A program made the position numbers and the translations under genes. From contig CP000781.1 of the NCBI GenBank assembly GCA_000017645.1, positions 1,268,001-1,332,000 on the forward strand: a DNA stretch of 64,000 nt. Direction: 5' to 3'. Numbering within the stretch: the stretch's first letter is position 1; each line of letters begins with the position of its first letter. The stretch comes from Xanthobacter autotrophicus Py2. Lineage in GTDB: Bacteria > Pseudomonadota > Alphaproteobacteria > Rhizobiales > Xanthobacteraceae. This document shows, in pieces, positions 27,639 to 36,138 of the stretch. Below the pieces are notes generated by a model. The model did no database searches. It saw nothing but the letters and a program-made list of their open reading frames with translations, and was not told the origin of the DNA.

Positions 27639-27660
27639 CGGTCCCGTGACCGGCGCCGTC
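27637..27660 (+). promoter_or_regulatory. Hairpin at the leader-peptide stop codon
   Basis: GACGG (27637-27641) and CCGTC (27656-27660) can pair, and an alternative inner stem GGTC-CCGT-GACC (27640-27651) competes with it. Two mutually exclusive stems touching the stop codon are what ribosome-controlled attenuation needs. Confidence 0.4.
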
Positions 27661-27808
27661 GCCCGTTCAGGCTTGCCGCGGGCTGTGTCCCACGCCCTGC
27701 GCCGGCGGGTGCCTCCCAGGTCGGGGCGCGCGCCTCCCACGTCCGAACAAGTTCTGCCCCGTCACACGCCGCACGTGATCCCGAGCGGGAGCCACGCGGT
27801 GAGAACGT

Positions 27809-27825
27809 GATCCCGTGCGGGGATC
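27809..27825 (+). promoter_or_regulatory. Stem-loop just upstream of the operon's first ribosome-binding site
   Basis: GATCCC-GTGCG-GGGATC, 6-bp stem and 5-base loop, three bases before GAGGAG. CGTGATCCCG also occurs at 27774-27783, so an alternative pairing of the upstream copy with the same GGGATC is possible. Confidence 0.4.
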
Positions 27826-27840
27826 GCGAGGAGAGTGTCC

Positions 27841-29202
27841 ATGGCCCAAGTTGAGACGTCGCCCGGCCGGCAGCTTGTCCTCAACCTGTTCATCTATCCC
27901 GGCGGCCATCACGAGGCCGGCTGGCGCTATCCCGGCGCGAGCCCCGAGCGGCTCTTGGACATCACCTATTACCAGGACCTCGCCCGCTCTGCGGAAGCCG
28001 CCAAGCTGGATGCGGTCTTCTTCGCCGACGGGCCGGCGCAGGTGGACAACATCCGCTATGCCTCGCGCTTCCGCATCGAGCCGCTGACGTGGCTTGCGGC
28101 CATCGCGGCGGCCACCACCCATATCGGCCTCATCGGCACCGCCTCCACCACCTATTACGAGCCCTATAACCTCGCCCGGCTCTATGCCTCCCTCGACCAT
28201 CTCTCCGGCGGCCGCGCGGGCTGGAACATCGTCACCACCGCCGTGCCGCAGGCCAGCGGCAATTTCGGCCTCGCCGAGACACCGAGCCACGCCGAGCGCT
28301 ACGCCCGCGCCGCCGAGTTCGTGGACGTGGTGACCAAGCTCTGGGACAGCTGGGAGGATGACGCCCTCGTCGCCGATCCCATCTCCGGCGTGTTCGCGGA
28401 CGATGCCAGGATCCACCCCATCGAGCATGTGGGCCGGCACTTCCGGGTGAAGGGCGCGCTCAACACCCCGCGCAGCCCGCAGGGCCGTCCGGTCTATGTG
28501 CAGGCCGGCTCCTCCGACGACGGCCGCTCCTTCGCCGCGCGCTATGCGGAGGCCATCTTCACCGCCCACCAGACCGTGGAGAGCGCGCAGGCCTTCTATG
28601 CCGACATCAAGAAGCAGGCGCAGTCGCTGGGCCGCAACCCGGACCATGTGAAGATCCTGCCCGGCATCAGCCCCTATATCGGCTCCACCGAGGCCGAGGC
28701 GAAGCGGCTGTACGACGAGGTCAACGACCTGATCCAGCCGGCCTATTCCATCACCCAGCTCAAGCAGATCACCGGCGTGGACTTCACCGGCCATCCGCTG
28801 GACGGCGTGGTGTCGCTGGACGCCTTCGCCGATGCCGGCCCCGCCCGCACCGTGGCGAGCCGCTTCCAGCTGGTGGTGGACATCGTCAAGCGCGAGAAGC
28901 CGACCCTGCGCCAGCTCATCGATCGCCTCGCCGGCGCCCGCGGCCATTATGTGGTGGTGGGCACGCCGGAGACGATCGCCAACGAGATCCAGCTCTGGTT
29001 CGAGAAGGGCGCGGCTGACGGCTTCAACGTGATGCCGCCCTGGTTCCGCGGCGGCTTCGACCTGTTCACCTCGCAGGTGGTGCCGATCCTGCGCAAGCGC
29101 GGCTTGTTCCGCAGCGAATACACCGGCAAGACCCTGCGCGAGCATTACGGCCTGCCGCGCCCGGAGAGCCTTTACGCCAGCGAGGCCCGCGCCACGGCGT
29201 GA
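27841..29202 (+). CDS. LLM-class flavin-dependent monooxygenase (NtaA/SnaA/DszA family)
   Basis: 453 residues from ATG 27841, with GAGGAG six bases upstream. Bacterial-luciferase-like TIM barrel using FMNH2 from a separate reductase. Markers are LNLFIYPGGHHEAGWRYPGA, HLSGGRAGWNIVTTAVPQAS and RPVYVQAGSSDDGRSFAA, all typical of the NtaA/DszA subgroup that cleaves C-S or C-N bonds. First structural gene of an operon with a second paralogue, a MetQ-type protein, a DszC/SfnB-like flavoprotein and a nitroreductase-like protein, so sulfur scavenging from sulfones or sulfonates is likely. The exact substrate is unknown. Confidence 0.85.
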   Translation: MAQVETSPGRQLVLNLFIYPGGHHEAGWRYPGASPERLLDITYYQDLARSAEAAKLDAVFFADGPAQVDNIRYASRFRIEPLTWLAAIAAATTHIGLIGTASTTYYEPYNLARLYASLDHLSGGRAGWNIVTTAVPQASGNFGLAETPSHAERYARAAEFVDVVTKLWDSWEDDALVADPISGVFADDARIHPIEHVGRHFRVKGALNTPRSPQGRPVYVQAGSSDDGRSFAARYAEAIFTAHQTVESAQAFYADIKKQAQSLGRNPDHVKILPGISPYIGSTEAEAKRLYDEVNDLIQPAYSITQLKQITGVDFTGHPLDGVVSLDAFADAGPARTVASRFQLVVDIVKREKPTLRQLIDRLAGARGHYVVVGTPETIANEIQLWFEKGAADGFNVMPPWFRGGFDLFTSQVVPILRKRGLFRSEYTGKTLREHYGLPRPESLYASEARATA

Positions 29203-29289
29203 TCCGCCGGCCGCGCCAAGCCTTTCCCTTCACTCGTCCATTCACTTGCCGGGCCGGCTGCGGATGCCGGCCCCGACACGGATCGACCC

Positions 29290-30135
29290 ATGATTGTTCC
29301 GTCCCGCTCCCGCTTCCTCGCTCTGGCTTTCTCGGGGGCCTTCTCCGGGCTCGCCCTTCTCTGCCTCGGTGCCGGGGCGCAGGCCCAGACGCCGGCTCCG
29401 GCGGCCGACAAGCCGCTGAAGGTGGGCGTTTCCGCCGGTCCCTATGGCGATGTCCTGCGCGAGGCGGCGCGGCTGTCCGAGAAGCAGGGGGTGAAGGCGG
29501 AGATCATCGAGTTCACCGACTGGAACCAGCCCAACGCGGCGCTCCAGGCCGGCGACATCGACCTCAACAATTTCCAGAACCGGCCGTACCTCTCCAACCA
29601 GATCAAGACCCGCAACTATCAGATCGTGGCCCTCGACGAATCCCTCCTGGTGCCGGCGGGCATCTATTCGAAGACTTACACCAGCGCCGCCGACATTCCC
29701 GCCGGCGCCAAGATCGCCATTCCCAACGACCCCACCAATGGCGGGCGCGCCCTGCTGCTGTTCCAGAAGGCCGGGCTCATCAAGCTCAAGCCGGGCACGG
29801 GCCTCTATGCCAGCGTGCTGGACGTGGCGGAGAACCCCAGGAAGCTGCAGATCGTCGAGATCGACGCCGCCCAGCTGCCGCGCTCGCTGGATGACGTGGC
29901 CGCCGCCTTCGTCTCCTCCAACTACGCCTATCTCGCCGGCCTCGATCTCAACACGGCGCTGGTGGCCGAGACCTCGGTCGAGGAGGCGAAGCCCTACTTC
30001 ACCCTCGTCTTCGCCGCGCGGGAAGACCGCAAGGATGATCCGCGCATCGCCAAGTTCATCGAAGTCTACCGCTCGCAGCCGGTGAAGGACTTCACCCTCG
30101 CCAAGTTCAAGGGAAGCATCCTGCCCGCGTGGTGA
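29290..30135 (+). CDS. MetQ/NlpA-family ABC transporter substrate-binding protein (orphan)
   Basis: 281 residues with a cleavable signal ending near AQAQTPAPAAD. There is no lipobox Cys, so it is probably periplasmic. Core motifs LKVGVSAGPYGDVLREAA, IDLNNFQNRPYLSNQ, IPNDPTNGGRALLL and EIDAAQLPRSLDDV match NlpA lipoprotein-family methionine-binding proteins. No metN or metI gene is in this operon; a full metNIQ set is at 46.6-49.3 kb. It may feed that transporter or another one with a different sulfur compound. Confidence 0.88.
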   Translation: MIVPSRSRFLALAFSGAFSGLALLCLGAGAQAQTPAPAADKPLKVGVSAGPYGDVLREAARLSEKQGVKAEIIEFTDWNQPNAALQAGDIDLNNFQNRPYLSNQIKTRNYQIVALDESLLVPAGIYSKTYTSAADIPAGAKIAIPNDPTNGGRALLLFQKAGLIKLKPGTGLYASVLDVAENPRKLQIVEIDAAQLPRSLDDVAAAFVSSNYAYLAGLDLNTALVAETSVEEAKPYFTLVFAAREDRKDDPRIAKFIEVYRSQPVKDFTLAKFKGSILPAW

Positions 30136-30196
30136 GCGGCCGCGCCGAAAGGCCCGACCACCACCGCAGCAGGACAGCCGCCACAGGACCTTTGCC

Positions 30197-31411
30197 ATGA
30201 CCCGCCCTTCCGTCGTCACCTTCCCCGCCGCCCGTTCGGCCGCGAGCCCGGCGCCCCGCTTCGACGCCATCGCCGCCGCCGAGCGGGTGGCGCAGACGCT
30301 GCTTCCGGACGCCGCCGCGCGCGACCGTCTCGGTGCCAGCCCGCGCAAGGAACTGGAGCTGCTGAGTGGCTCCGGCCTGCTGCCCCTGCTGAACCCGCAG
30401 GAGCACGGTGGGGGCGGCGGCAGCTTCACCGATGCGCTCCTGGCGGTGCGGGTGATCGGGCGGGCGGATGCCTCCATCGCCCAGCTGCTCGCCTATCATT
30501 ATCTGCACCTCACCAACGCCTTGTGGCGGGCGACGCCGGAACAGGGCGCGGCGCTGTCGCGGGCCTCGGTGGCCGGCAACTGGTTCTGGGGCGGGGCCTC
30601 CAACCCGCGTGACCCGGAATCGCGGCTCACGGCGGTTGAGGACGGCTTCCGCCTCACCGGCCGCAAGACCTTTGCCTCCAACGCCGCGCTGGCCGACCGC
30701 ATCACCCTGCGCGCCGAGCTGAACGACGGCTTCGCCGTGCTGGTGGTCCCCGGCGACCGGGAGGGTGTGACCCACGGCAACGACTGGGATGCCTTCGGCC
30801 AGCGCCTGTCGGAGAGCGGCACCATCACCTTTGCCGATGTGCATGTGGGCAAGGATGAAGTGCTGGGCGATCCCGCCGCCGCGCCGCCGCCGCGCACCAG
30901 CCTGGTGGTGCCGTTCCACCAGTTGCTCATCGTCAATTTCTACCTCGGCACCGCCGAGGGCGCGCTCAGTGAGGCCAACCGCTATATCCGCACTGTCTCG
31001 CGGCCGTGGCAGGCCTCCAACGTGGAGAAGGCGAGCCTCGATCCCTACATCCTCGAGCATTACGGCCTGCTCGACGTGGACCTGCGCGCCTCCCTCGCGC
31101 TGGCCGACGTGGCCGCCGAACGGTTCGAGGCAGCCGCCGCGCGCGCCAACGACATCACCCTCGATGAGCGCAACATCGCCGCCGGCGCCATCTATGCCGC
31201 CAAGGTGCATTCCAGCCGCACCGCGCTGGAGATCACCGCCAGGATCTTCGAGCTGATGGGCGCGCGGGCCACCGCCGGGCATTACGGCTTCGATCGCTTC
31301 TGGCGCAACATCCGCACCCACACCCTGCACGACCCCGTCGTCTACAAGGCGCGGGAAGTGGGCAATTACGCGCTCAACGGCACCATCACCCCGACCCCGC
31401 TCTACAGCTGA
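30197..31411 (+). CDS. Acyl-CoA-dehydrogenase-fold flavoprotein, DszC/SfnB-like
   Basis: 404 residues. The acyl-CoA dehydrogenase fold is recognised by AGNWFWGGASNPRDPESRL and GFRLTGRKTFASNAALAD (flavin-binding middle domain), then a helical C-terminal domain with FELMGARATAGHYGFDRFWRNIRTHTLHDP. The RNIRTHTLHDP ending and lack of the usual catalytic Glu context point to the DszC/SfnB monooxygenase-like group acting in sulfur acquisition. It likely uses reduced flavin and O2. It is placed between two luciferase-type monooxygenases in one operon. Confidence 0.82.
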   Translation: MTRPSVVTFPAARSAASPAPRFDAIAAAERVAQTLLPDAAARDRLGASPRKELELLSGSGLLPLLNPQEHGGGGGSFTDALLAVRVIGRADASIAQLLAYHYLHLTNALWRATPEQGAALSRASVAGNWFWGGASNPRDPESRLTAVEDGFRLTGRKTFASNAALADRITLRAELNDGFAVLVVPGDREGVTHGNDWDAFGQRLSESGTITFADVHVGKDEVLGDPAAAPPPRTSLVVPFHQLLIVNFYLGTAEGALSEANRYIRTVSRPWQASNVEKASLDPYILEHYGLLDVDLRASLALADVAAERFEAAAARANDITLDERNIAAGAIYAAKVHSSRTALEITARIFELMGARATAGHYGFDRFWRNIRTHTLHDPVVYKAREVGNYALNGTITPTPLYS

Positions 31412-31443
31412 CGCGCAGTAATAAGGCCAAGAGGAGATACCCC

Positions 31444-32850
31444 ATGAGCCGCAAGCGGGAGCTGCGCTTCAACGCCTTCAACATGGCCGCCCCCGGCCAC
31501 ACCTGGGCCGGCCTGTGGGCCCACCCGCGCGACAAGGCCATCGACTACAACAGCCTCGACTACTGGATCGAGCTGGCCCAGACCGCCGAGCGCGGCCTGC
31601 TCGACGGCATCTTCATCGCCGACGTGTTCGGCATCTATGACGTGTATGGCGGCACGCCGGACGCGGCCTTGCTCTCGGCCGCGCAGACGCCCCATGTCGA
31701 CCCCACGCTGGTGGTGCCGGTGATGGCGCAGGCGACGAAGCATATCGGCTTCGGCGTCACCGCCAACCTCACCTACGAGCATCCCTACCAGTTCGCCCGC
31801 CGCTTCTCGACCCTCGACCACCTCACCGGCGGGCGGGTGGGCTGGAACATCGTCACCGGTTATCTCGACAGCGGCGCCAAGGGCATGGGCCATGTGGCCA
31901 ACCGCGCCCACGATGCCCGCTACGAGGCGGCGGAAGACTTCCTCGCGGCCGTCTACAAGCTATGGGAATCCAGCTGGGAAGATGGGGCGGTGCGCCGCGA
32001 CCGGGCGGCGCGGGTGTTCACCGATCCGGCCAAGGTCCACCGCATCCATCACGACGGGCCTTACTATCAGGTCGATGGCATCCACCTCGCCGAGCCCTCG
32101 CCCCAGCGCACGCCGGTGCTCTACCAGGCCGGCGCCTCCGATCGTGGGCGGCTGTTCGCGGCGAAGCATTCCGAGGGCATCTTCCTAAACGGCCAGACCC
32201 GGCCGATCCTTGCTGAATCCGTACGCGCGATCCGGCAGGCGGCGCAGTCCTTCGGCCGCGACCCCTACGACATCCGCATGTTCCCCGGCGCCACGGTGAT
32301 CGTCGCGCCGACGCGGGCGGAGGCCCTCGATCGGCTCGCCGACTATGCGCAATATGTGCACACCGCCGGCCAGCTGGCCCTGCTCTCCGGCTGGACCGGG
32401 GCGGACCTCTCCAACGTCGATCCGGACGACGCCATCTCCTACGTGAAGAGCAACGCCATCCAGTCCACGCTGGAAAACCTCACCTTGCGCAGTGCCGAGC
32501 CGCTGAAGGTGAAGGACCTCGCCACCCTCTCCGCCATCGGCGCCCGCGCGCCCTTCATCGTGGGTTCGCCCGGCGAGGTGGCGGACGCGATCCTGTCCTG
32601 GGTGGAGGACACGGATATCGACGGCTTCAACCTGAACCGCCTCGTCTCCCACGAGACGCTGGCGGCCTTCGTGGATCTGGTGGTGCCCGAGCTTCAGGAT
32701 CGCGGCGTCTACAAGACCGCCTATGCCGACGGCCCCCTGCGCCAGAAGCTGTTCCCCGGCCGCGGCCCCACCCTTCCCGCTACCCACCCCGCCGCCGGTT
32801 TCCGGCGCGGAGCGCTCGCGCCGGCGGAGCCGGTGGCGGCCGGGGCCTGA
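31444..32850 (+). CDS. LLM-class flavin-dependent monooxygenase (NtaA/DmoA-like), second copy
   Basis: 468 residues from ATG 31444, with AAGAGGAGAT upstream. Motifs FNAFNMAAPGHTWAGLWAHPRD, HLTGGRVGWNIVTGYLDSGAKGMG and TPVLYQAGASDRGRLFAAKHSEG define the NtaA/SnaA/DmoA group. It is paralogous to the first gene of the operon but clearly diverged, so the two probably act on different substrates or successive steps. Dimethylsulfide-, sulfone- and nitrilotriacetate-type activities occur in the family; context favours sulfur. Confidence 0.85.
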   Translation: MSRKRELRFNAFNMAAPGHTWAGLWAHPRDKAIDYNSLDYWIELAQTAERGLLDGIFIADVFGIYDVYGGTPDAALLSAAQTPHVDPTLVVPVMAQATKHIGFGVTANLTYEHPYQFARRFSTLDHLTGGRVGWNIVTGYLDSGAKGMGHVANRAHDARYEAAEDFLAAVYKLWESSWEDGAVRRDRAARVFTDPAKVHRIHHDGPYYQVDGIHLAEPSPQRTPVLYQAGASDRGRLFAAKHSEGIFLNGQTRPILAESVRAIRQAAQSFGRDPYDIRMFPGATVIVAPTRAEALDRLADYAQYVHTAGQLALLSGWTGADLSNVDPDDAISYVKSNAIQSTLENLTLRSAEPLKVKDLATLSAIGARAPFIVGSPGEVADAILSWVEDTDIDGFNLNRLVSHETLAAFVDLVVPELQDRGVYKTAYADGPLRQKLFPGRGPTLPATHPAAGFRRGALAPAEPVAAGA

Positions 32851-32964
32851 GTGTCGGGAGACCGGTGCCATCGGGCAAACGGTCTTGTTGCTTGAAGTTC
32901 GGCACGGGAACGGTTCAGCTTGCCGCACGCTGAACCGTTCCCGCCTCCGCATTATGGAGCTGTC

Positions 32965-33825
32965 ATGTCTGCCACTCTGTCTGAGGCCCGCCCCGCGCCG
33001 GCCCCGTCCGCCGATGCCCGCGCCCTGCTGGAGGCCCGCTACGGTGCCGCCGAGGCGCCCGCCGGCATCCTGCTCAACGACACCATCGCCGCGCTGCTCT
33101 CCCACCGCACCGTGCGTGCCTTCTCCGACCGTCCCCTGCCGGAGGGGCTGATCGAGACGCTGGTGGCGGCGGCGCAGTCGGCGCCGTCCTCATCCAACCT
33201 TCAGACCTTCAGCGTGGTGGCGGTGGAAAGCCCGGCCACCAAGGCCCGCCTCGCCGAGGTGGCGGGCGGCCAGAAGCATGTGGTGGAAGCTCCTCTGGTG
33301 CTGGTCTGGCTCGCCGATCTCTCCCGCCTGGAGGAGATCGGCCGCCGCGCCGGGGCGCCCACCGATGCCCTGTCCTTCCTCGAAACCCTGTTCGTGGGCA
33401 TCATCGATGCCGCGCTGGCGGCGCAGAATGCGCTGGTGGCGCTGGAATCCCTCGGCCTCGGCGGCGTTTATCTCGGCGCCCTGCGCAACAAGCCGGAGGT
33501 GGTCGCCGAGCTGCTGGGCCTGCCGCCCAACGTGGTGGGCGTGTTCGGCCTCGCCGTCGGCTATCCCGATCCGCAGCGCCCGGCGGATGTGAAGCCGCGC
33601 ATCTCCCAGCGCCTCGTGCTCCACCGCGAGCGCTATGACGCCAGCCTGCCGCAGGCGGCGCTGGACCATTATGAGGACGCTCTGAAGGCGTTCCAGCACG
33701 GCCAGAATCTCCCCGAGGTGGGCTGGGCCAGCGTGGCGCTGGCCCGCGTGCGCGGGGCGGAGTCCTTAAGCGGGCGCGACCGCATCCCGGAAGTGCTGAA
33801 GGCGCTCGGCTTCGGCCTGCGTTGA
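32965..33825 (+). CDS. Nitroreductase-family NADPH-dependent oxidoreductase (NfsA/Frp-like)
   Basis: 286 residues from ATG 32965, with GGAG upstream. FMN-binding motif LLSHRTVRAFSDRPLPEG and SAPSSSNLQTFSVVAVE at the N-terminus, then FVGIIDAALAAQNALVALESLGLGGVYLGALRN, match the NfsA/Frp flavin reductase branch. In this operon it is the best candidate to supply FMNH2 to the two luciferase-type enzymes and the DszC-like protein. It is the last gene of the operon and convergent with the LysR gene. Confidence 0.85.
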   Translation: MSATLSEARPAPAPSADARALLEARYGAAEAPAGILLNDTIAALLSHRTVRAFSDRPLPEGLIETLVAAAQSAPSSSNLQTFSVVAVESPATKARLAEVAGGQKHVVEAPLVLVWLADLSRLEEIGRRAGAPTDALSFLETLFVGIIDAALAAQNALVALESLGLGGVYLGALRNKPEVVAELLGLPPNVVGVFGLAVGYPDPQRPADVKPRISQRLVLHRERYDASLPQAALDHYEDALKAFQHGQNLPEVGWASVALARVRGAESLSGRDRIPEVLKALGFGLR

Positions 33826-33844
33826 GGAGCGACCGGCGCCGCGG

Positions 33845-34777
33845 TCACGGCGGCAGGAGCCGGTTCTCCGACAGCTTCAGCCAGTCGGGCTGGTCGGCGT
33901 ACATCTCGCGGATCAGCTGCTTGATGGCCTCGATGCGCCCTGACGCGTCATTGGCGCGGTAGCTCATGATGATGGGCGAGACCAGCTTCGGGTCGTCGAA
34001 ATGGCGATAGGCCACGTCGTAGCTGCGCAGCCTTTGGGCGGAGGCGGGCACGATGGTGACACCGTCGTCCGCCGCCACCAGCCCCAGCGCCATCTGCAGC
34101 TCGCGCACCTCGCGGATGGCGCGGGGGCGCACGTTGCGGTCGCCGAGCAGCACCAGCACCTCGTCGGCGAAGCTCGGGCGCGGCTCGGAGGGGTAGAGCA
34201 CCAGCATCTCGTCTTCCAGCGTCGCGAGCGGCAGCGGGCCCTTGTGCGCCAGCTTGGGATGGTCGAGGGGCAGCGCCAGCACGAGGCGTTCCTCACGCAA
34301 AGTGATGCGCTCGATGGCCGGGTCGGTGACGCGCACGCGGCCGAAGCCGAGGTCGATGCGCCCCTCCTTCAGGGCGGCCACCTGCTGGGTGGAGCTCATT
34401 TCCTTCAGCTCGATCTCCATGTCCGGCCATAGCCGCCGCATGCGCCGGGCGAGGTCCGGCATGCCGCCATAGAGGGTGGAGGCCACGCACCCCACCACGA
34501 ACAGGCTGCGCCCGGAGCGGCCGAGCTGGCGCGTGGTGTTGCGGATCTGGTCCATGCGGCCGATCATCTGCAGCGCCTGCTCGTAGAAGAAGCGCCCGGC
34601 CTCGGTGAGCTTCAGCGGCCGCTCCGAGCGGTCGATCAGCATCACCCCCAGCTCGTCCTCCAGCCCCTGGATCTGCCGGCTCAGGGGCGGCTGGGCGATG
34701 TGGAGCCGCTCCGCCGCGCGGGTGAAGTTGCGCTCCTGCGCCACGGCGACGAAATAGCGGAGCTGGCGGACATCCAT
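33845..34777 (-). CDS. catR: LysR-family regulator, CatM/BenM/CatR type
   Basis: 310 residues from ATG 34777, starting MDVRQLRYFVAVAQERNFTRAAERLHIAQPPLSRQIQ, the LysR helix-turn-helix with the exact CatM/BenM-like opening. The effector domain begins near 90. Divergent from catB, it should respond to cis,cis-muconate and perhaps benzoate. An ATAC-N7-GTAT site, the pattern bound by CatM and BenM, begins two bases upstream of its start codon. Autoregulation and activation of catBA-benABCK are expected from this layout. Confidence 0.88.
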   Translation of the reverse strand: MDVRQLRYFVAVAQERNFTRAAERLHIAQPPLSRQIQGLEDELGVMLIDRSERPLKLTEAGRFFYEQALQMIGRMDQIRNTTRQLGRSGRSLFVVGCVASTLYGGMPDLARRMRRLWPDMEIELKEMSSTQQVAALKEGRIDLGFGRVRVTDPAIERITLREERLVLALPLDHPKLAHKGPLPLATLEDEMLVLYPSEPRPSFADEVLVLLGDRNVRPRAIREVRELQMALGLVAADDGVTIVPASAQRLRSYDVAYRHFDDPKLVSPIIMSYRANDASGRIEAIKQLIREMYADQPDWLKLSENRLLPP

Positions 34778-34778
34778 G

Positions 34779-34793
34779 ATACCCTCGAAGTAT
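34779..34793. promoter_or_regulatory. CatM/BenM-type operator ATAC-N7-GTAT
   Basis: ATACCCTCGAAGTAT is an exact match to the CatM/BenM recognition pattern. It overlaps the probable promoter and ribosome-binding site of catR and lies about 50-65 bases before catB. An adjacent palindrome, AGTTG-AC-CAACT, occupies 34797-34808. Confidence 0.75.
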
Positions 34794-34843
34794 AATAGTT
34801 GACCAACTCGGTTTTGGATCCGCGCCGCGGCGCGCCGTAGAAA

Positions 34844-36034
34844 ATGGGCATGACGATCCATGCCCCCCTCTCCAGACAAGCCCCCAGGATCGAGCGAGTC
34901 GAGACATTTCTCGTCGATCTGCCAACGATCCGGCCCCACAAGCTGTCGGTGGCGACCATGGAGGGGCAGACCCTGATGGTGGTCCGCCTCCACATGTCCG
35001 ACGGCATGGTGGGGGTGGGCGAGGGCACCACCATCGCCGGCCTGGCCTACGGTCCGGAGAGCCCCGAAGGTATGAAGTTGACGATCGACGCCTATATGGC
35101 GCCGGTGCTGCTGGCCGCCGATCCCACCCGGATCCAGGCCACCATGGCCACCATCGGCAAGGTGGTGAAGGGCAATCATTTCGCCAAGTCCGCCGTCGAG
35201 ACCGCCCTGTTCGACGCCCAGGGCAAGCGCAGCGGCCTGCCGATTTCCGAGCTTCTGGGCGGGCGGGTGCGGGACCGCCTGCCGGTGGCCTGGACGCTGG
35301 CCTCCGGCGACACCGCCCGCGACATCGCCGAGGCGGAAGAGATGCTGGCGCGCCGCCGCCACCGCATCTTCAAGCTGAAGATCGGCCGCAATGCGGTGCG
35401 GGCGGACGTGGCGCACGTGGCCGCCATCAAGGCGGCGCTGGGCGAGCGGGCCAGCGTGCGCGTGGACGTGAACATGGCCTGGAGCGAGAGCGAAGCGGCC
35501 TATGGCCTGAGGGCGCTGGCCGATGCCGGCTGCGACCTGGTGGAGCAGCCGGTGGCCTCCGCCGAGGCGCTGGCCCGGCTCACCGCGCGGGGCGTGGTGC
35601 CGGTGATGGCGGACGAGATCCTGCAAGGTCCCGCCAGCGCGTTCGAGCTGGCCCGCATGCGCGCCGCCGATGTGTTCGCGGTGAAGATCGAGCAGTCCGG
35701 CGGCCTCATCGCCGCCGCCAACGTGGGTGCCATCGCCGATGCGGCGGGCATCGAGCTGTATGGCGGCACCATGCTGGAAGGCGCGGTGTCGACCATCGCC
35801 GCCGCCCACCTGTTTTCCGCCTTCCCCCGCCTCGGCTTCGGCACCGAATTGTTCGGCCCGCTGCTCATCACCGAGGAGATCCTGACCGAGCCCCTCGACT
35901 ACAGCGACTTCTCGCTGGAGGTGCCCAGGGGGCCGGGCCTCGGCATCACCTTGGACGAGGAGCGCATCGCCCGCTTCCGCCGCGACGGCGCGCGCCGGAC
36001 GCTGGTGCTCGCGGCAACCAAGGCCGGGAGCTGA
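34844..36034 (+). CDS. catB: Muconate cycloisomerase
   Basis: Converts cis,cis-muconate to muconolactone. 396 residues from ATG 34844 (34850 possible). Enolase-superfamily marks: FKLKIGRN with the catalytic Lys pair, RVDVNMAW (metal Asp), LVEQPVA (Glu), VMADEIL (Asp), FAVKIEQSGG (Lys) and YGGTMLEG (Glu). Residues HKLSVATMEGQTLM near the start match CatB more than N-acylamino-acid racemases. First gene of the ben/cat unit, followed by catA. Confidence 0.93.
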   Translation: MGMTIHAPLSRQAPRIERVETFLVDLPTIRPHKLSVATMEGQTLMVVRLHMSDGMVGVGEGTTIAGLAYGPESPEGMKLTIDAYMAPVLLAADPTRIQATMATIGKVVKGNHFAKSAVETALFDAQGKRSGLPISELLGGRVRDRLPVAWTLASGDTARDIAEAEEMLARRRHRIFKLKIGRNAVRADVAHVAAIKAALGERASVRVDVNMAWSESEAAYGLRALADAGCDLVEQPVASAEALARLTARGVVPVMADEILQGPASAFELARMRAADVFAVKIEQSGGLIAAANVGAIADAAGIELYGGTMLEGAVSTIAAAHLFSAFPRLGFGTELFGPLLITEEILTEPLDYSDFSLEVPRGPGLGITLDEERIARFRRDGARRTLVLAATKAGS

Positions 36035-36138
36035 GCCATGGCGCGCTCCCTCACATTCCCTGCCTGCCCACCCGCCGGCCCGCATGCGCGGGACCGCTGG
36101 ATCTGACCCAATTCGTTAAGAAAATCAGGAGGAAACCC

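Larger units (their letters stand above)
27400..27840. other. 441-base leader region upstream of the organosulfur operon
   Basis: Contains an AT-rich promoter-like patch with two TAAATCAA copies (about 27515-27550), the MSCACCLL leader frame (27612-27638), a hairpin starting at its stop codon (27637-27660), repeated CGTGATCCCG (27774, 27806) and a stem-loop just before the first structural gene's ribosome-binding site. Confidence 0.6.

Noticed and set aside
34778..36085. N-terminal extension of the LysR frame over catB
   Set aside because: The frame opens far upstream on the opposite strand of catB; the LysR helix-turn-helix begins exactly at ATG 34777.
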